A stretch of DNA of 64,000 nucleotides, taken from positions 830,960,073 to 831,024,072 of the forward strand of contig OX422207.1 of NCBI GenBank assembly GCA_949130495.1. Reading direction: 5' to 3'. The stretch comes from Sambucus nigra. Lineage: Eukaryota; Streptophyta; Magnoliopsida; Dipsacales; Adoxaceae. Shown here in pieces: positions 63,484 through 64,000 of the stretch; the first letter of the stretch is position 1; every line of letters starts with the position of its first letter. A model generated the notes under the pieces. It was not told the DNA's origin, ran no database searches, and saw nothing but the letters and a program-made list of their open reading frames with translations. A program made the position numbers and the translations under genes.

Positions 63484-63904
63484 TTTTGACTCTAGCGACA
63501 CTCTTTGAAGTCTAAATGTGCCAATATGTAAATTTTGGTCCTATTCTCAAACACGGAGTCCTATGACTACACGGTCAGTTGCTACGTCACGTGTGAGGTT
63601 TTCTTTCCCCTTGCAAGGCATTTTGGGGTTATTCAAGGTTTTTCCTACTAGCGGCACATTTTAAAGCTATGTGTTTATTTGCAAATTTCAATCCAATTCT
63701 CAAACAAAGAGTCTCGCAACTACGCAGTCAGTTGCTATGAGTTACATTGGTCACGTGCAAAGTGTTCGTGACCCTTGTGGTGCTTGTTCGAGATTTTCAA
63801 CCACTAGCGGCACGTTTTCAAGCCTAAGTGTTCTTATTTTTAAATTTTGATTTTATTACCAAATCGGGAGTCCCGTGACTATGCGGTCAGTGGCAACGAG
63901 TTAT
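63484..63904. repeat. ~170-bp tandem satellite, right block
   Basis: About two and a half units continue the 51486-53670 array beyond the hAT-like element, with landmarks near 63555, 63705 and 63865. The array breaks off after GAGTTAT. Confidence 0.88.
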
Positions 63905-64000
63905 CACTTCAAGAAAAACACTCATTTATGTCAGTTCTAAAATTTTCATTATGTCATATAAAGTTTAAATGAGATAAATGATACTTACATAATATTATTT
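63905..64000 (+). mobile_element. Possible CACTA-like terminus at the window edge
   Basis: CACTTCAAGAAAAACACTC replaces the expected satellite continuation and resembles the common plant CACTACAAGAAAA terminus. Short ATGTCA words follow. Only 96 bp are visible. Confidence 0.35.

Overview
The window is plant nuclear heterochromatin made almost entirely of nested transposable elements. I see no intact host gene, no rRNA or tRNA gene and no CRISPR array. A flowering plant is indicated by: primer-binding sites for initiator tRNA-Met (TGGTATCAGAGC), Ty3/gypsy chromovirus and Ty1/copia polyproteins, a plant-type Rep/helicase Helitron, hAT-like and CACTA-like ends, and long (TA)n tracts. The species cannot be named from sequence alone.

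Layout. 1-2796: a minimal LTR element (two ~1.4 kb LTRs around 244 bp), minus strand, inserted in the integrase region of a decayed plus-strand copia element (2797-6707, with its 3' LTR). 6708-9239: a small MITE and two exon-like blocks resembling an EDR2 C-terminal (DUF1336) gene. 9240-48568: a giant inverted repeat. The left arm is broken by four later insertions: a Tat-like non-autonomous element (10812-14667), a full-length chromovirus (15217-26053, TSD ACATA), a solo LTR (26253-29119, TSD ATACA) and a LARD-type non-coding element (29435-39235, TSD AAAAA). The right arm is 46130-48568. A decayed minus-strand Helitron (about 39350-46090) sits between the arms. 48569-51050: decayed DNA with a gypsy gag relic. 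51051-51485: a CACTA-like end. 51486-53670 and 63484-63904: a ~170-bp tandem satellite, split by an hAT-like element (53671-63483), itself split by a second chromovirus (54240-62975, TSD TTCAC).

How the parts relate. The chromovirus at 15217-26053 is the only nearly complete autonomous element: one gag-pol frame with a single amber codon before the zinc knuckle. The LARD shares its PBS region, polypurine-tract hairpin and leader motif, so it could be moved in trans by a chromovirus machinery.

The most notable signal is a shared LTR architecture. In four sequence-distinct LTR groups a purine-rich (GA-rich) leader ends in AG|GCAAGT, a consensus GC-type splice donor. In the full-length chromovirus a strong acceptor (TTATTTCAG) directly abuts the gag ATG 2.5 kb downstream. 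Each group also carries a cluster of short palindromes about 270-870 nt downstream of the donor, and the palindrome word differs between families (TTCGAA, TCGATCGA, AATCGATT based). This suggests spliced gag-pol mRNA from chromovirus LTRs, with a palindrome array inside the intron.
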